Positions 42,960 through 54,560 of a DNA stretch of 64,000 bases are shown here, piece by piece (within the stretch, counting starts at the first letter, position 1; every line of letters begins with the position of its first letter). The notes under the pieces are model-generated. The model was not told where the DNA came from and did not search any database. It saw only the letters and a list, made by a program, of their open reading frames with translations. Source of the stretch: Pterois miles (Eukaryota; Chordata; Actinopteri; Perciformes; Scorpaenidae). The DNA lies in contig CAMQGK010000056.1 in assembly GCA_947000775.1 (NCBI GenBank), forward strand, positions 345,501 to 409,500, given 5' to 3'. The position numbers and the translations under genes were made by a program.

Positions 42960-45554
42960 ATGGCGGTGCAAGGTGTCTCTCGATGGGCGCTCGCCTGCTG
43001 GGTGCTGCTGCTCTGCTTATCTGAAGCCCTGCCCGCTGCCCCCGAGCCCAGCAGAAACTACTACGATACCCTCAATGTGGACAGAGCAGCAACTGACAGC
43101 CAGATAAAGAAGGCTTTCCGCATGCTGGCCGTAAAATACCACCCAGATAAGAACAAGAGCGCCGATGCGGAGAAGTCTTTCAGAGAGGTCGCTGAAGGTA
43201 AACACACCCGACCTTTCTATCGGGTCATCTATACTGCACGTGTCTTACACACGTGAAATGGATGTTAGCATTTTCAAAATACATTTATTTCCTCTCCTAA
43301 TAGGTGGCTTCAGAAATACAGTCAGTTGGCTGTTTTATGTTTATTGATGGAATCTAAATAAACAGCCATGTTCCTGAAGGTTACACTCCTTACCAATAAG
43401 TTTATTCAAGTCTGCTAGTAGTGTACTTCTTTTAAACTTAAAATAAGTGTATACTTTCAGTTTAATGTTTCTGTACTTATATACTTATGAAAAGTGTGCT
43501 TAAGTATACTTGGCTCATACTGACAATAATACCGAAAAGTCTAAGTATATTTGGCTTGTACATATATATATACAAATAAGTATATTTGGCTTGTACTTAA
43601 GATATGTTGATCAAGATATGGTCAAGAAAAATACAGTATTTTGCCTTATAGGCCTACAGAAAGGTGTACTTGGCTTGTAGTTTGGGTTACCTTTTGATAG
43701 AGTAGCCTATTAAAATGTGTGAGAGTTTGTAAAATGATGTTCTGAATTTGCTTCAATTCATCAAGAATTTCAACGTTTTTTGATTATGTGTTCTCGATAA
43801 TAATAATAATAATAATAATAATAATGGCATTAATATAATAATAAGAAGTATCTCACATGTGTGCGACTTGAGTGGGACTCAAGTCCAAGTCACAGACTTT
43901 AGTCCCCATCTCTGCTAAAAAGTGGGCTACAATCATATATACAAGTATACTTGCACTATAAAAACTTAAACTAGTGGTTTACTGAGAGTATACTTTAAAG
44001 TGTACTTTCATAAATATAAATATCCTTTATTTAACCAGGTGAACTTAACTATAAAGTGGACTACAAGTAGTATACTTGCTGTATAAAAACTATTAAACTA
44101 CTGGTTTACTGAGTATACTTTAACGTGTACTTTCATAAGCTGTAAAGTGGACTACAAGTAGTATACTTGCAATATAAAAACAATGAAACTAGTTGTTTAC
44201 TGAGGATAAATGTTAAACTGTACGTACACACTATTCTTAAACTTAAGGTGTATTTAAAGAGCAGGCGCCCCATGTACCAACACTGAGTCTTTGTTGCAGC
44301 AACTCCAGGTTTGAAACCAGCCTGGAGCCCTTTGCTGCATGTCATCCCCTCTGTCTCCCCCTTTCAACGCTGTCACTCTAAATAAAAAATGGAAAAACAT
44401 ATATATATATTTAAAATAAAAAGAAAAAAGTATGCTACTAGTACACTGATATTAGTACATTTACTACGGAAAGTATACTTGGGAAATATATACTTGAAAT
44501 TAACTTAAGTTTACCTCATGAAATAAACTTGAAGTACACAGCTGTTTTCTTAAGGGACATTCAGTTTTTGTTGTTATTTTGGAGGCTGTAGTTTGTGGTG
44601 CTGATGATAAGTATTATGCATTATACGTAGAGGTGTTTCTAATATTTTGTCCACCCTTGTGGACATATATGGGATAGAGAATAGTAGGGCTTGTCGATTG
44701 AGAATTTCTTTGGTCGAGGGCAGCCTTAGGAAATATGAAAAAACACTGCTTACATACAGTAAACGTGTTACAATTTTAATAGCACCACAAACAGCAGCCT
44801 CTGACAATACAATACAATACAACTTTATTTATAAAGAGCTTTAAAACAATGTCGTTGACCAAAGTGCTGTACGCATTTAAAACAAAAATAAAATACATAA
44901 AAGAATTAAGACAAAATAAAACAAATAAAACAGTTAAAGACAAATGAAAAACAAGCCTCTCAAACTGAGTTAAAATGGTAAAACAATAAAAAAAAAAGAG
45001 CAAAGTAAAATAAGATAAAATAAGATAAAATCATCACCATGCTACTGGGTATTAAAAGCCATCCTAAATAAATAGGTTTGACAATGGCCATAAATAACGT
45101 TGAATCAGTTGAATCTATAACAGTTTCATCATAAACTGAACATTATAACCCTCGTGAAGTTATTGCAGGACCGCCGTATTATCAGACTGTACTACTTTCA
45201 GCCAGGTGTACCCGATGAGCCTACACCTGAGTGTACTTTCATAGCTGCACCTTGACCACAGTTAAACCTCTGTTTCCTCCTCCACTAGCCTACAAGGTGC
45301 TCTCTAACAAGGAGAAGAGGAAACTGTATGACAGGGTCGGCCATGAGGCTTTCGTAAAGGATGAGGCCTCTGGCCCCGGTTATGCACACGAGTCAGGCTT
45401 CCCCTTCGGCTTTGAAGACCCCTTCCATGACTTCAATGATAGTCCCTTTGTGGAGGACCAATTCATGTGGAGCTTTCATCAGGATGGAGAGGAGATGGAC
45501 GGTCCATTTGAACATTACACCTTTGCAGAGCCAGGCTTCGGCTTTTTTTTTTGA
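42960..45554 (+). CDS. ER-type J-domain protein, DNAJB9-like; C-terminus disturbed by a T run
   Basis: Exons 42960-43197 and 45289-45554 (donor GAAG/GTAAAC, acceptor CCACTAG), 167 residues as read. The ATG at 42960 has G at -3 and +4. Residues 1-25 form a signal peptide (ALACWVLLLCLSEALPAAP). The J domain spans about 32-98: YYDTLNVDRAATDSQIKKAF, KYHPDKNKSADAEKSFREVA with the HPD motif, and LYDRVGHEAF. A short Phe/Asp/Glu/His-rich tail follows (SGFPFGFEDPFHDFNDSPF). Known role of the family: J domains stimulate Hsp70 ATPase; with a signal peptide the partner would be BiP. The J domain is closest to DNAJB9/ERdj4 as far as I can judge, but the protein is shorter, so no symbol is given. The frame stops at TGA 45552-45554 directly after ten T; with nine T it would run 12 more residues to the TAG at 45589-45591. 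Confidence 0.88.
43400..44540. mobile_element. Element rich in AAGTATACTT palindromes, in the DnaJ-like intron
   Basis: More than ten copies of AGTATACTT-like motifs are seen, with repeated units such as AAAGTGGACTACAAGTAGTA (44055 and 44135) and GGTTTACTGAG. Ends carry TTAAACTTAAAATAAGT-type and facing ACTTAAGTTTA-type sequence. No transposase frame. A (TAA)n run is inside (43798-43825). Confidence 0.6.
43798..43825 (+). repeat. (TAA)n microsatellite
   Basis: Trinucleotide run inside the palindrome-rich intron element. Confidence 0.95.
44800..44900 (-). repeat. Short interspersed repeat fragment
   Basis: ACAATACAATACAACTTTAT followed by TAAAGAGCTTTAAAAC and ACCAAAGTGCTGTAC, a pattern very common in fish genomes near element 3' ends. 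It lies in the DnaJ-like intron; the remaining intron bases show nothing else supported. Confidence 0.55.
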
Positions 45555-45643
45555 GGATGAAGATGAAGAAGACCACCACTACTACTACTAGATGTCCAGT
45601 ATCTGTCTTGTGTGACTGTTTTAATGTATTGCCTTTTATTGAT

Positions 45644-45649
45644 AATAAA
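45644..45649 (+). terminator. Polyadenylation signal of the DnaJ-like gene
   Basis: AATAAA about 90 bases after the stop; a second AATAAA begins at 45658. Confidence 0.75.
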
Positions 45650-46139
45650 GTCTCCATAATAAATTGTTATCTAAGTATTTGTGTCTCGTGTTCACAATGT
45701 AGAAATTCAGCTAAATAGACCTTTTTCTTTGTTTTTAAAGTGCTTTTCTTTAGCCTATTAATGATAATGAACGTGCTGACTACACTGGTTTTCATCTTTT
45801 TCCATTTTATTTTGTTGACTGTGCGATCCTGTTGTGCTATGATTTTATCCAGATACTCTGTGTTTATCACTTTACTTGTATTATATCTGTGTTTTTATTT
45901 TATCTTTCCTGTTTTCTTCAGTCTCTTTGTAAAGCACTTTGGTCAATTTGACTTGACTAAGATAGCTGTGTGTGTTCTGACCACTAAGTAACCAAGTACA
46001 TTAACTCAAATACTGCACTTAAGTACAATTTTGAGCTACTTAATTTGAGTATTGCCATTTTCTACTAATTTATACTTCTACTGCGCTACATTTCAGAGGC
46101 GAATTTTACTTGTTACTCCAGTGCATTTAATTATTTATT

Positions 46140-46635
46140 TATTTGTACGAAGTTTGTTGTGGGCTCAGTTTTAGAGCTAGAGTGAAGATGCAGGTATCAT
46201 ATGAAACTAGAGGGAGACTAAAGAACGCTCTAAACTTATAATAGATGTTGTCAAGGAAAAACTTTTCAAAGGGGTCTCTTGACCTCTGACTTCAAGATAT
46301 GTGAATGAAAATGGGTTCTATGGGTACCCACCAGTCTCCCCTTTACAGACATGCCCACTTTATGATAAGAAGAAGAAGAAGATATTCCTTTATTAGTCCC
46401 ACGAGGGGAAATTCAATTTTTTCACTCTGTTGTTAACTTATACACGGTACATGCAGACCCGAACACACACATGCACAAACATAATCACATGCAGTTTGGG
46501 TCAAGTCATAGTCAAGTCAGCACACTGACGCACTGACAGCTGTTGTTGCCCGTTGGGCTGCAGTTTGCCATGTTATGATTTGACCTGTGAGGGTTTCTGG
46601 ACAATATTTGCCAGCATTTTGTCTGCAAAATAAGT
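46140..46635 (+). repeat. Interspersed repeat family A, interrupted copy
   Basis: Both flanks match family A (GGGCTCAGTTTTAGAGCTAG, CTTTTCAAAGGGGTCTCTTG; later GACAGCTGTTGTTGCCCGTT and CTGTGAGGGTTTCTGGACAA). A SINE tail interrupts it at about 46370-46480. Confidence 0.8.
46370..46480 (-). mobile_element. SINE 3' tail inserted in family A
   Basis: AAGAAGAAGAAGAAG then TTTATTAGTCCCACGAGGGG AAATTCAATTT: the reverse of the tail of the SINE at 63455-63780. It is a truncated 3' fragment. Confidence 0.75.
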
Positions 46636-46889
46636 TTTACTGTTGGTCTTTTACTTTTACATGTTGATGCTACTACTTTTACTTAAGTAGGAGTTGAAAT
46701 TCAGGACATTTACTTGTAACAGAGTATTTCTACCCTGTAGTATTCTTACTCAAAGGGGGACATCACCCAAATCAAGAATTCAAATTAGTTATGTCCACAA
46801 TTTAAGAAAATTCAAGCAGTACTTGTAAACATGAGCTGCTTTCTCTCAAATCCAGAAACCAGAGAAGTAAGTCTCAAACTGGTGTCATA

Positions 46890-47370
46890 CAGTCTGGAGC
46901 TGCTCATAGACGATGAATGGGAGGCCGAGTTTATGGACCCACAGAATGACTGATGTCTTTTTTATACTCAAATGAGCTTTATTCTATTGTCATGTTGTCA
47001 GTTGTGAAACAGGAAATGTTCCCATGTGCTCATCCCTCTGGGTGCTCCCAGTGCCATCGTTTCCTATTCAGTGTCTATGGAGCAGCTCCACTCTTTAGTT
47101 TTTGGATTTGGCAGAGAGTTGTTCATGTTTACTAATATTTTTGGACTGTCTCAGACTATGGGAATAACATGCATGAATTTTGAATTTTAAATTGAAGATC
47201 TGAGAACTTCTTCCAGAGCTGGTTCTGACTCTTTTATGAGATAACTTGTGAGTTCGGTGGTTGTTTGCAGGTTTGTGATGTTGACAGCTGGGGTAACTGA
47301 TTAGACCGTTATGCTACTTTTCCTGTGTGGGTGTGTCGAAGGTCCTCAGTTACTGACTAACGCACCATTT
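46890..47370. other. Intergenic stretch upstream of the sorting nexin gene
   Basis: No gene is seen. It probably includes promoter and 5' UTR sequence of the sorting nexin gene on its right side. No clear TATA or CpG cluster could be assigned. Confidence 0.4.
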
Positions 47371-47627
47371 GTTCATCTTTTTCCCTGCGCCAGCACTTTA
47401 TAGATCTGGCACTGTTTTACTCCTCCATTCTCACAGGACCATTGTGCACTTTGACCCAGAGGATATCCTGTGCCTTCTCAGCAGTTGGAGCTTGAGCGCA
47501 CTAAAGCCAACGCAAGACAAAGGATCCTCTCAGCTTTATGCACTTTTTTATCCCGATAAAACAGATTTTAAGCATTCTACAAAGCAAATACAAGGCAGAC
47601 TGGAGTCATTAACTCACAAGCTTGACA

Positions 47628-50600
47628 ATGATGGTAAGTATGCCTGAAAATGTTGTTTTTCACAACCTCTGAGTGTCATGTGACTTTCACTCCATGGAGA
47701 CATCCACATATACAGAGTGGCCAAAGTGAAGGTTTTAATTCACATTAAATTTAGATACTAATGTGACTCACCAGTGTTTTTTTTCCAGGAAGAAGTGAAA
47801 GAAGGGACATCTACTCTGAGTGTCCACGGTCATAACATCAAGGTTACTGAGGCATTGAAAGACGGAGACACGCTCACCTTCCTGGTTGTGTCTCAAAAGG
47901 TGAGAAAATTATTCATTTATTTGTTATTTGCTGAACATTAGATCTAATGCAGATTGATGCAGTTGATTTGTTTGCATTGCGGTACTGTTTGGATGACATG
48001 TTGCCTCTGTGGTCTGTGCCAGCTGTCTGGGACGGGGGAGTACCATGTGGCCCGGACCTATGAGGATTTTGAATGGCTGCAGCAGCACCTGTTCTCTCAG
48101 GAGGGTGTGCCCGGGATACAGGGAGTCATAGTCAGTACACTCTATTTCATCTGCACACAATCCCTTATTACTTACTTGTTAATATATGCACACTTTTCTG
48201 ACAATGACAAGAAGATTAGTACTGTAACATCTGCAAACTCAGTCGGTATGGAGACAAACCTAAACAATCTTTTTTCTAACTGCCTACCTCACCTTCAGAC
48301 TTTATTAACAACACGTGATAGCATGAAACACTGTGTTCTTGTAACCGTGCCTTTGTAAATGAGAAAATCACTGACTTAAGTGACTTAAGTCATTTCTTTT
48401 AAAATACTTCCTCCTTTTCTTTGCAACCATGCAGGAAGCTGCCATTCTGGAGAAAAATGAGTAGAAGCTTTGTGGTCTGATCGGATGTGTTTTCTTTTTT
48501 TGTTTTGTTTTTTTCAAGAAAGTGCAACAGTATCAGGAAGTGTTATTGTATACTACTTCCTAGTAGTTTTGTTTGTCGTGTGTTATACAAGCACATATCT
48601 GATTCGGGGCATAATGTGTGTGCATATTGCAAATGTCAAAAAGTGTTAGCATTAACAGCATGAACACAGCATGTATGTTCCTCTCCCAAGCAAAGCTTAC
48701 TTGTTCATCTTACAGGGTATCAGCAGGTTTCAACAAGTCAAATTTAAGACTTTTTAAGACTTAAAGACCATTATGAATAAGATTTAAGACCCATTTCCCG
48801 TCCATTTAAGAGCCACTGTGAATGCCATTTAAGACCTATTTCACATCTATACTGGCAGGAAAGTACTGAGGATATGAAAGGAAACTGGAACATCAATATC
48901 ATCATTACTGCTATATGACTGATGCTTCATTACAGAGTGTAAAGTCCAGAGCGCCTCAGTTTTTAGTGTTGGTGTAGCTCCAAACGCTGTCTGGAAGTCA
49001 GTTGGAGTTGATGCTCTAGATCCTGACGTGGAACAATACCGGCTGTTTGCAGGCATTTGTTGCTGTTTTTTTACAACCGCTTTATGCTTTTGTGACTCGG
49101 CATGCGACTCCAGTGTTCCAAGTTTCAGAATTTTCTTGCAGAAGGTGCAGCAGGCTTCAAATGTGTTTCCATATTCAACCACACACTAATTTCACTGTTC
49201 TCTAAGGTAATTGAACCTGCATTTACCCATTTTTTTTTTTTAAAGAACTCTGACCGTAAATTTGACGAAAGCAAAGTCAGCAACTTACTCAACTTTTCAC
49301 TTTTCACTTAGAGGTTTCTCCACTAATAAGGAGACAACTCCTCTTGACTGCATGTGACATGAGTGTGCTCCGATAAATTATTCGATATATATTCAATCTG
49401 AGGAGGACAACTACTCCTTTTTGGGTCTGCTTTATAGTTCAAAACATTTAAAAGCAAGATAATGCATTTCTTTTGAAATGAAAAGGAGCATTAGTGAATT
49501 TTTAATACCTGCCAAAATTGGATTTAAGACATTTCGTGAGATTTTTCGACATCTTAAGGCATTAAATTCAGGTTATTAATTATTTTAGGCCTAATTTAAA
49601 GACTTTTTAAGACCCCACAGGAACCCTGATCTTAAATCTACTTATTCTTGTTTTGTTTGTTCTCAGTAATGTGACATGTTATTTTATTATTATGTTCATT
49701 GTTATTTTGTGTTCATTATTTTCATGTTATGTTGGCATGGTTTAGGATGGGAAGGAGGGAGAGCCTTTGTGTATGTCCTTGTTGATGTTACGATGTTGAT
49801 TGTTTAGATGTCGAATTTATGTTTTTGTTGAATTTATTATCTTTATAATTATTTATGTGCTTAAATGTTTGTTAACTTCCATGTTTTGTGCCCAAGGACC
49901 CACTGGAAAACCAGATGGTGCAGCTGAAGAGGTTTCTCCTCAAATATATTTTCAAAAGAAAAAGGGACATTGATAATGAAAAAAAAAGTTTTGCTTTTAG
50001 AAAAAAACAACAGAAGAAATCTTGTTTTTTGGCAAACAACATGAAGTGATAAATATGTGCTGTGTTTTTCTTCCAGTTTCCTCCTCTTCCTGCGAAGGCT
50101 CAGGTGAACGCATCTGCCAAGGTTATGAAACAGCTTGGTGAGTACATCTGAGACCCCCTCCATAAAAAACATGAAAGTAAGATTTAAATGTCATTGTCTA
50201 TTCTGCTGCACCGTGCTGATGATGATAAAAATGTTGATGGTTTTCCTGCAGGTTTTCTGGGTTTAGGAGAATGGCAGCCGTACTGTAAAGCTCTGGAAAC
50301 CTTCCTCCAGCAGGTTGCGGCACACAGTATACTCAGCAAAAATAAAGCTGTGGAGAGCTTTCTGACTAGCTCAGACGTAAGTGGGCTCAAATAAACAGCC
50401 GGTTCTTTAAAATCCTCTTTTTAACAATTTTACATCACAAAAGGATGAAACAAGATACATTTTTATGAGAGAGGAAGATAATAAATGGTTAAAATTTTAG
50501 ATTGACAGATCAAACTCATGGCCACATTTAGGAAAGTCTGTTGCAAATGTTCCTGCGATCAGTGATGGACTTTAAGTACGGAGGTGGCTGATGAGGGACG

Positions 50601-52559
50601 TAGCTATTAGAGGAACTTTTGTCCGTAGATAAACGAATGGAAGGACTAAACATTTAACAGGATTGTGAAATGTCACAATATGGGTGCACTGAAATGTCCA
50701 AAAGGGACCAAAATGGTGATGTGAGGTTTCACTAAAATAAAACAGCTACTATGGGGACTAACATCATCACATATTAGTTAAATGGTAAATGGACTTGCGT
50801 TTATATAGTGCTTTTCTAGTCTTCTGATCACTCAAAGTGCTTTACACTACATGTCAGCTCGGACAACTGTGCTCACTGGATCCATGAGAGTCTCAGCTTT
50901 ACAGTTACACCCAATTTATGTAATTCAAAGACTGTTTAGGGACCACAGTATGCAGACATAGTATCAGTGAAAATGACACATTTATAATGCATAGGTTTTT
51001 TTTTCCCCAAACTGCATGTGATTATCATAAAGTGGGCATGTCTGTAAAGGGGAGACCGCTGGGTACCCATTGAACCATTTTCAGTCACATATCTTGAGGT
51101 CAGAGGTCAAGGGCCCCCTGTGAAAATGGCCATGACAGTTTTTCCTCACCAAAATTTAGCCTACTTTGGAGCATTATTTAGCCTCCTTCCTGACAAGCTG
51201 ACATGACTGGTTGTCATGGTTGGTTGGTACCAATGGATTCCTTAGGTTTACTAGTTTCATATGATACCAGCTCTAAAACTTTGCCTGCTAAAGTCTCTGA
51301 AAGACAGTAAAGTTGGTTGGGATCGCTGGCGAGAAGGTTTTAACAAGGGAGTGTTCTTCAGTTGCTGCATGTGGCACATGCACAGTTTTGATGAGAAATG
51401 GTACGATACAGCAACCTTAGTAGTAACACTGCCTCTTCACCGTATAAAAGAGTTTGTGTTGGACGTTATTCAGTTCCTGATAATGATACAGTGAGTTATT
51501 TCCTGTCTGACGACAGTTGAGCCTGGAATGCTGTGTATCGAGTATAAGCAGGTTTTATAATGGCATGGGCCAAAAACTGTCTTTGGGTGTTCTACCTCCA
51601 CTCATGTTGGGAAGATTTCAAATGTGATATTACAGTTTATATAGTATTATTTTTAAAAATGTTTATTTGTGTCTTTGTGTCCAGCCTCCAGGCAGACAGA
51701 GAGTGAGGAAAAACATTTTCAACCGGCTAAGTCAAGCTGTGGAAGAGATGAGGAAAGAAGGTCATAAGGTAGCTACACAACCAGGACTCACACCAACACA
51801 ATGTACAGCCACTACACCTTTTACTGCCATGATGTGTGTCTGCAGGATGTGGATGAGTTCTTTCAAACTGAACGAGATCACAACCACGTTCTCACCGGCT
51901 ATGCCAAGACTGCAGCAGAGGTGAGTCAGTCACCTGTTTGTTTTGTCCTCCTCCCTGTTTTTCTGTCCTCTGTGATGTTTGAATTTTCATTTTTCTTGCA
52001 GAGATTCCTGGATGTGGTGCAAACCGAGCAAAGTAAGAAAACCTTATCTGAAGTGTAGGAGTCGAAGAAGTGCTCACGATTTAGTTTTGGTTTATTTAGG
52101 ATTGATTTATCTTCACATTCAACAGCTGAAACCTATTAGTGTTCATCAATCACTTCACATCACAGCACAAACTCTGTTTGTCTCACTGAGTCGGATGTTA
52201 ATGTGTTTATCTATGTATTCATTTGCGGGCAGAAATAGCAGTAGCCTGTGGACACTTCTCAGCTGCTCTACATCTCTGTGTGGAACCAGGGGAGGATCCT
52301 GACAAACAGGCTTTCACTAAGTGAGACTGGTCCCAGGCCAGCATCACATGCACTTCTAATGAATGCCTCTGAACATTGCATACAATGAAATAGTATGATT
52401 ATCCACATAGTAGACACACTGATGACACATTTCTTTTTTGAATTACAGGGCCTGTGTGAAACTATCAGGAGTCTTTGACTCTATGAAGGTGAGTTGCTTT
52501 TTAACAGGAATGTAATCACATAACAATGCACAATGCTTTGGCTAAATACACTGCACATA

Positions 52560-52637
<78 letters not shown>

Positions 52638-53458
52638 CAGAAAAATATGGCAAGTGTTGCTGAGAACAACGTGAGCACTCTTGGGCTTGGTCTGGACCTG
52701 GAGTCTCGCTGCCAGGAGGCAGAGAAGGTGTGTCCTCTAGTTCCAAACCCATTTTATACTCTATCTCATATGAGTGTTGTCTCTGCATCTACCGTGAACC
52801 CAGGCCTCATATTGTAATATGACACTGTACTATACAAATATGATTAATACTCCTGTGTGTTACGTGCTTATTATTATGTCCAACGCAGGAGATGCTCTTC
52901 AGGAGAACCTGTAAACTGGTGGAGGTAGAGACCGCCACAAGGAATGCAGAGAAGGCCAAACCTGTAAAGAAAGCTGCTGTGAGTGTATGACAAGCACACA
53001 CTGATGAGGTCAGATGCTTTCTTGTGACCAGCAGGTGTCAGGAATGTTCCGCTGATGTGATTCAGAAGTGGAGCTTAGACCAGGAAAGCTGATGAGTATA
53101 ATCTGTATGTGTACAGTATATTGAGGATTACATGCCCCCCCTTTTCATCAGATGGAGGAGGTGAAGAAAGCAACAGAGGTGGAGTTTCAGCACATTAGTG
53201 AAGTGGCTAAGCAGGAGGTAAACTATCCAATTTAAAACCAGACTGTCCGTTTTCTTCCCCGCATGGCTTAAGTGTATTGTGTAACATCCCCTTTGTCGAC
53301 ATTTATGTTGTTTCTCCCAGATTGAGCGCTTCCAGGCTGCACGTGTGGAGATGTTGCAGCAGGCTCTGGTCCAGTGGTGCGAAAAGCAGCTTCTTACAGC
53401 CAAAGAAAGTGCTGACCAGTTCAACCAGCACCTGCAGGCCTTTAGAGGGATGGCCTAG
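47628..53458 (+). CDS. Sorting nexin of the SNX5/6/32 type (PX + BAR), 14 coding exons
   Basis: Exons 47628-47633 (ATG ATG only), 47789-47899, 48023-48130, 50077-50137, 50252-50376, 51685-51768, 51846-51920, 52002-52032, 52233-52320, 52449-52488, 52641-52727, 52889-52978, 53152-53217 and 53321-53458 (stop TAG). Phases join and give 369 residues. The PX domain (about 20-140) reads HVARTYEDFEWLQQHLF, IFPPLPAKAQ, YCKALETFLQQVAAHSILSK. A helical BAR region follows (RVRKNIFNRLSQAVEEMRKE, VDEFFQTERDHN, EMLFRRTCKLVEVETATRNA, EIERFQAARVEMLQQALVQW). Known role: SNX5/6/32 pair with SNX1/2 on endosomes for retrograde sorting. As in SNX5, the Arg next to the Tyr/His of the PX RxY motif is missing. Only moderately similar to SNX5, 6 or 32 and about 35 residues shorter, so it may be a separate paralog. 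Confidence 0.88.
48713..49628 (-). mobile_element. DNA transposon remnant (hAT-like) in a sorting nexin intron
   Basis: Left end CAGGGTATCAGCAGG (48713) and right end CCACAGGAACCCTG (to 49628) are imperfect inverted repeats. ATCTTA flanks both sides (48707-48712 and 49629-49634), a 6-bp target duplication. Both ends carry TTTAAGACTTTTTAAGAC-like subterminal repeats. Inside is a zinc-finger frame on the minus strand. Confidence 0.75.
48847..49307 (-). pseudogene. Transposase N-terminal fragment with a zinc finger, degraded
   Basis: A minus-strand frame (start 49182) reads ACCTFCKKILKLGTLESHAE followed by SQKHKA: C-x2-C then H-x5-H, the BED/C2H2-like finger at the start of many hAT-type transposases. 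Upstream, KKWVNAGSITLENSEISVWL sits in another frame, so a frameshift separates them. No catalytic domain is present. Confidence 0.5.
50780..50870 (+). repeat. Short interspersed repeat fragment
   Basis: AAATGGACTTGCGTTTATAT then AGTGCTTTTCTAGTCTTCTG and ACTCAAAGTGCTTTACACTA, a very common teleost repeat. In the sorting nexin intron 50377-51684. Confidence 0.7.
50985..51290 (-). repeat. Interspersed repeat family A, reverse copy
   Basis: Holds CATATCTTGAGGTCAGAGGT, GAAAATGGCCATGACAGTTT and CTAGTTTCATATGATACCAG, the reverse of the plus copies. Same intron as the 50780 fragment. Confidence 0.8.
52562..52635 (+). repeat. (GT)n microsatellite abutting a 3' splice site
   Basis: About 37 GT units running into GGGCAG, the acceptor of sorting nexin exon 11 (start 52641). 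There is no ordinary polypyrimidine tract. Confidence 0.97.
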
Positions 53459-54560
53459 TGACCCCGCTCTTAATGAAGCATCCTCCTCTGTATGTCTAAA
53501 CATAGCATGGGATAACCCAAATATGTCCTTCAAATGCACCCGATTTGACTGCTATCAGGCCATTTAATTTTTGTCTTATAGGTTACTATAAGCACCATAG
53601 ATGTGGGCCAGCAGGGGCCTACTACACCTACTATGTTGTAAATGTAAAAGTGAAACTTAAATGCAATACGTTCTAACACTGAATGAAATGTTAAGATTTG
53701 AACACAAACGGCTTCTTTAGGTTAAGGCAGGAAAGCCACTTTGTTAAGTTTAGGGAAAAACAGCATGTCTTGGCTTAAAAGAACTGTTTCAAAATGAAAG
53801 TGAAACTTTATGCTTGTGAACCATGGATGTATAAAGAGAACTGGATACAGCATTGGAAATGGGACCCATTCATTCCTGTGAAAGGAAATGGCTCAACTTC
53901 CCAGTGGAAAGGAACCTGGATCTTCCGGAGATCTTCCGCATCGATTGGGCCCATGAAGCAGGTGCAGTAGCGTCGGCTCGGTTACATAGCTCAGTCACGG
54001 TGTCACAGCCGTCACGCTGTTGTCACAGCTTGCTAACTCCATCACTCAGCCCTCGCTGAGCGATGTCGCTGTCATGTGCTTTTATACCTTCTTGCACTTA
54101 TCCACCATGTGAATTGATGATAAAACATACTAGTCACTAGCATAGTAACTAATGGGTGTAGTAAGCCCCTATTGACCCACAGCTATGGTGCTCATAGTGA
54201 CCAATTACACAATTTTATGGCCTGACAACAGTCTAATCAGCTGGATATGCTGTAGTCTGTTAGTTCAATGAATTCAGTCACATCCACTGTACATAAAGAA
54301 ATGTAAGTAAAAGACAGAAAGGGGAAACCTTCCTGATAATCAGACAGCGTCCCTATAATGTGCATTCACTTTCCCTCAGTCTCTCCTCAATCACACTCCA
54401 CCAGTAAAGCCCTGTTAGAAATGTTAGAAATGTTTTTGATTTCTTAGTAGTGTGCCGTTGTGTTTGTGTATTTGTTTTATGGATTTGTGCTGAGAGTGTA
54501 TTGTGCTGCTCTCCAGCCACCACATCAGCCGGGGTCACACAAAATAAAGTGTGATGAATT
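53459..54560 (+). other. Sorting nexin 3' untranslated region (inferred)
   Basis: No further coding exon. The first good AATAAA is at 54543-54548, giving a 3' UTR of about 1.1 kb. Confidence 0.45.

Noticed and set aside
47369..47627. Upstream frame leading into the sorting nexin start (MFIFFPAPAL...)
   Set aside because: No match to the sorting nexin family; it is probably 5' UTR. The ATG ATG at 47628 joins the family-like sequence directly.
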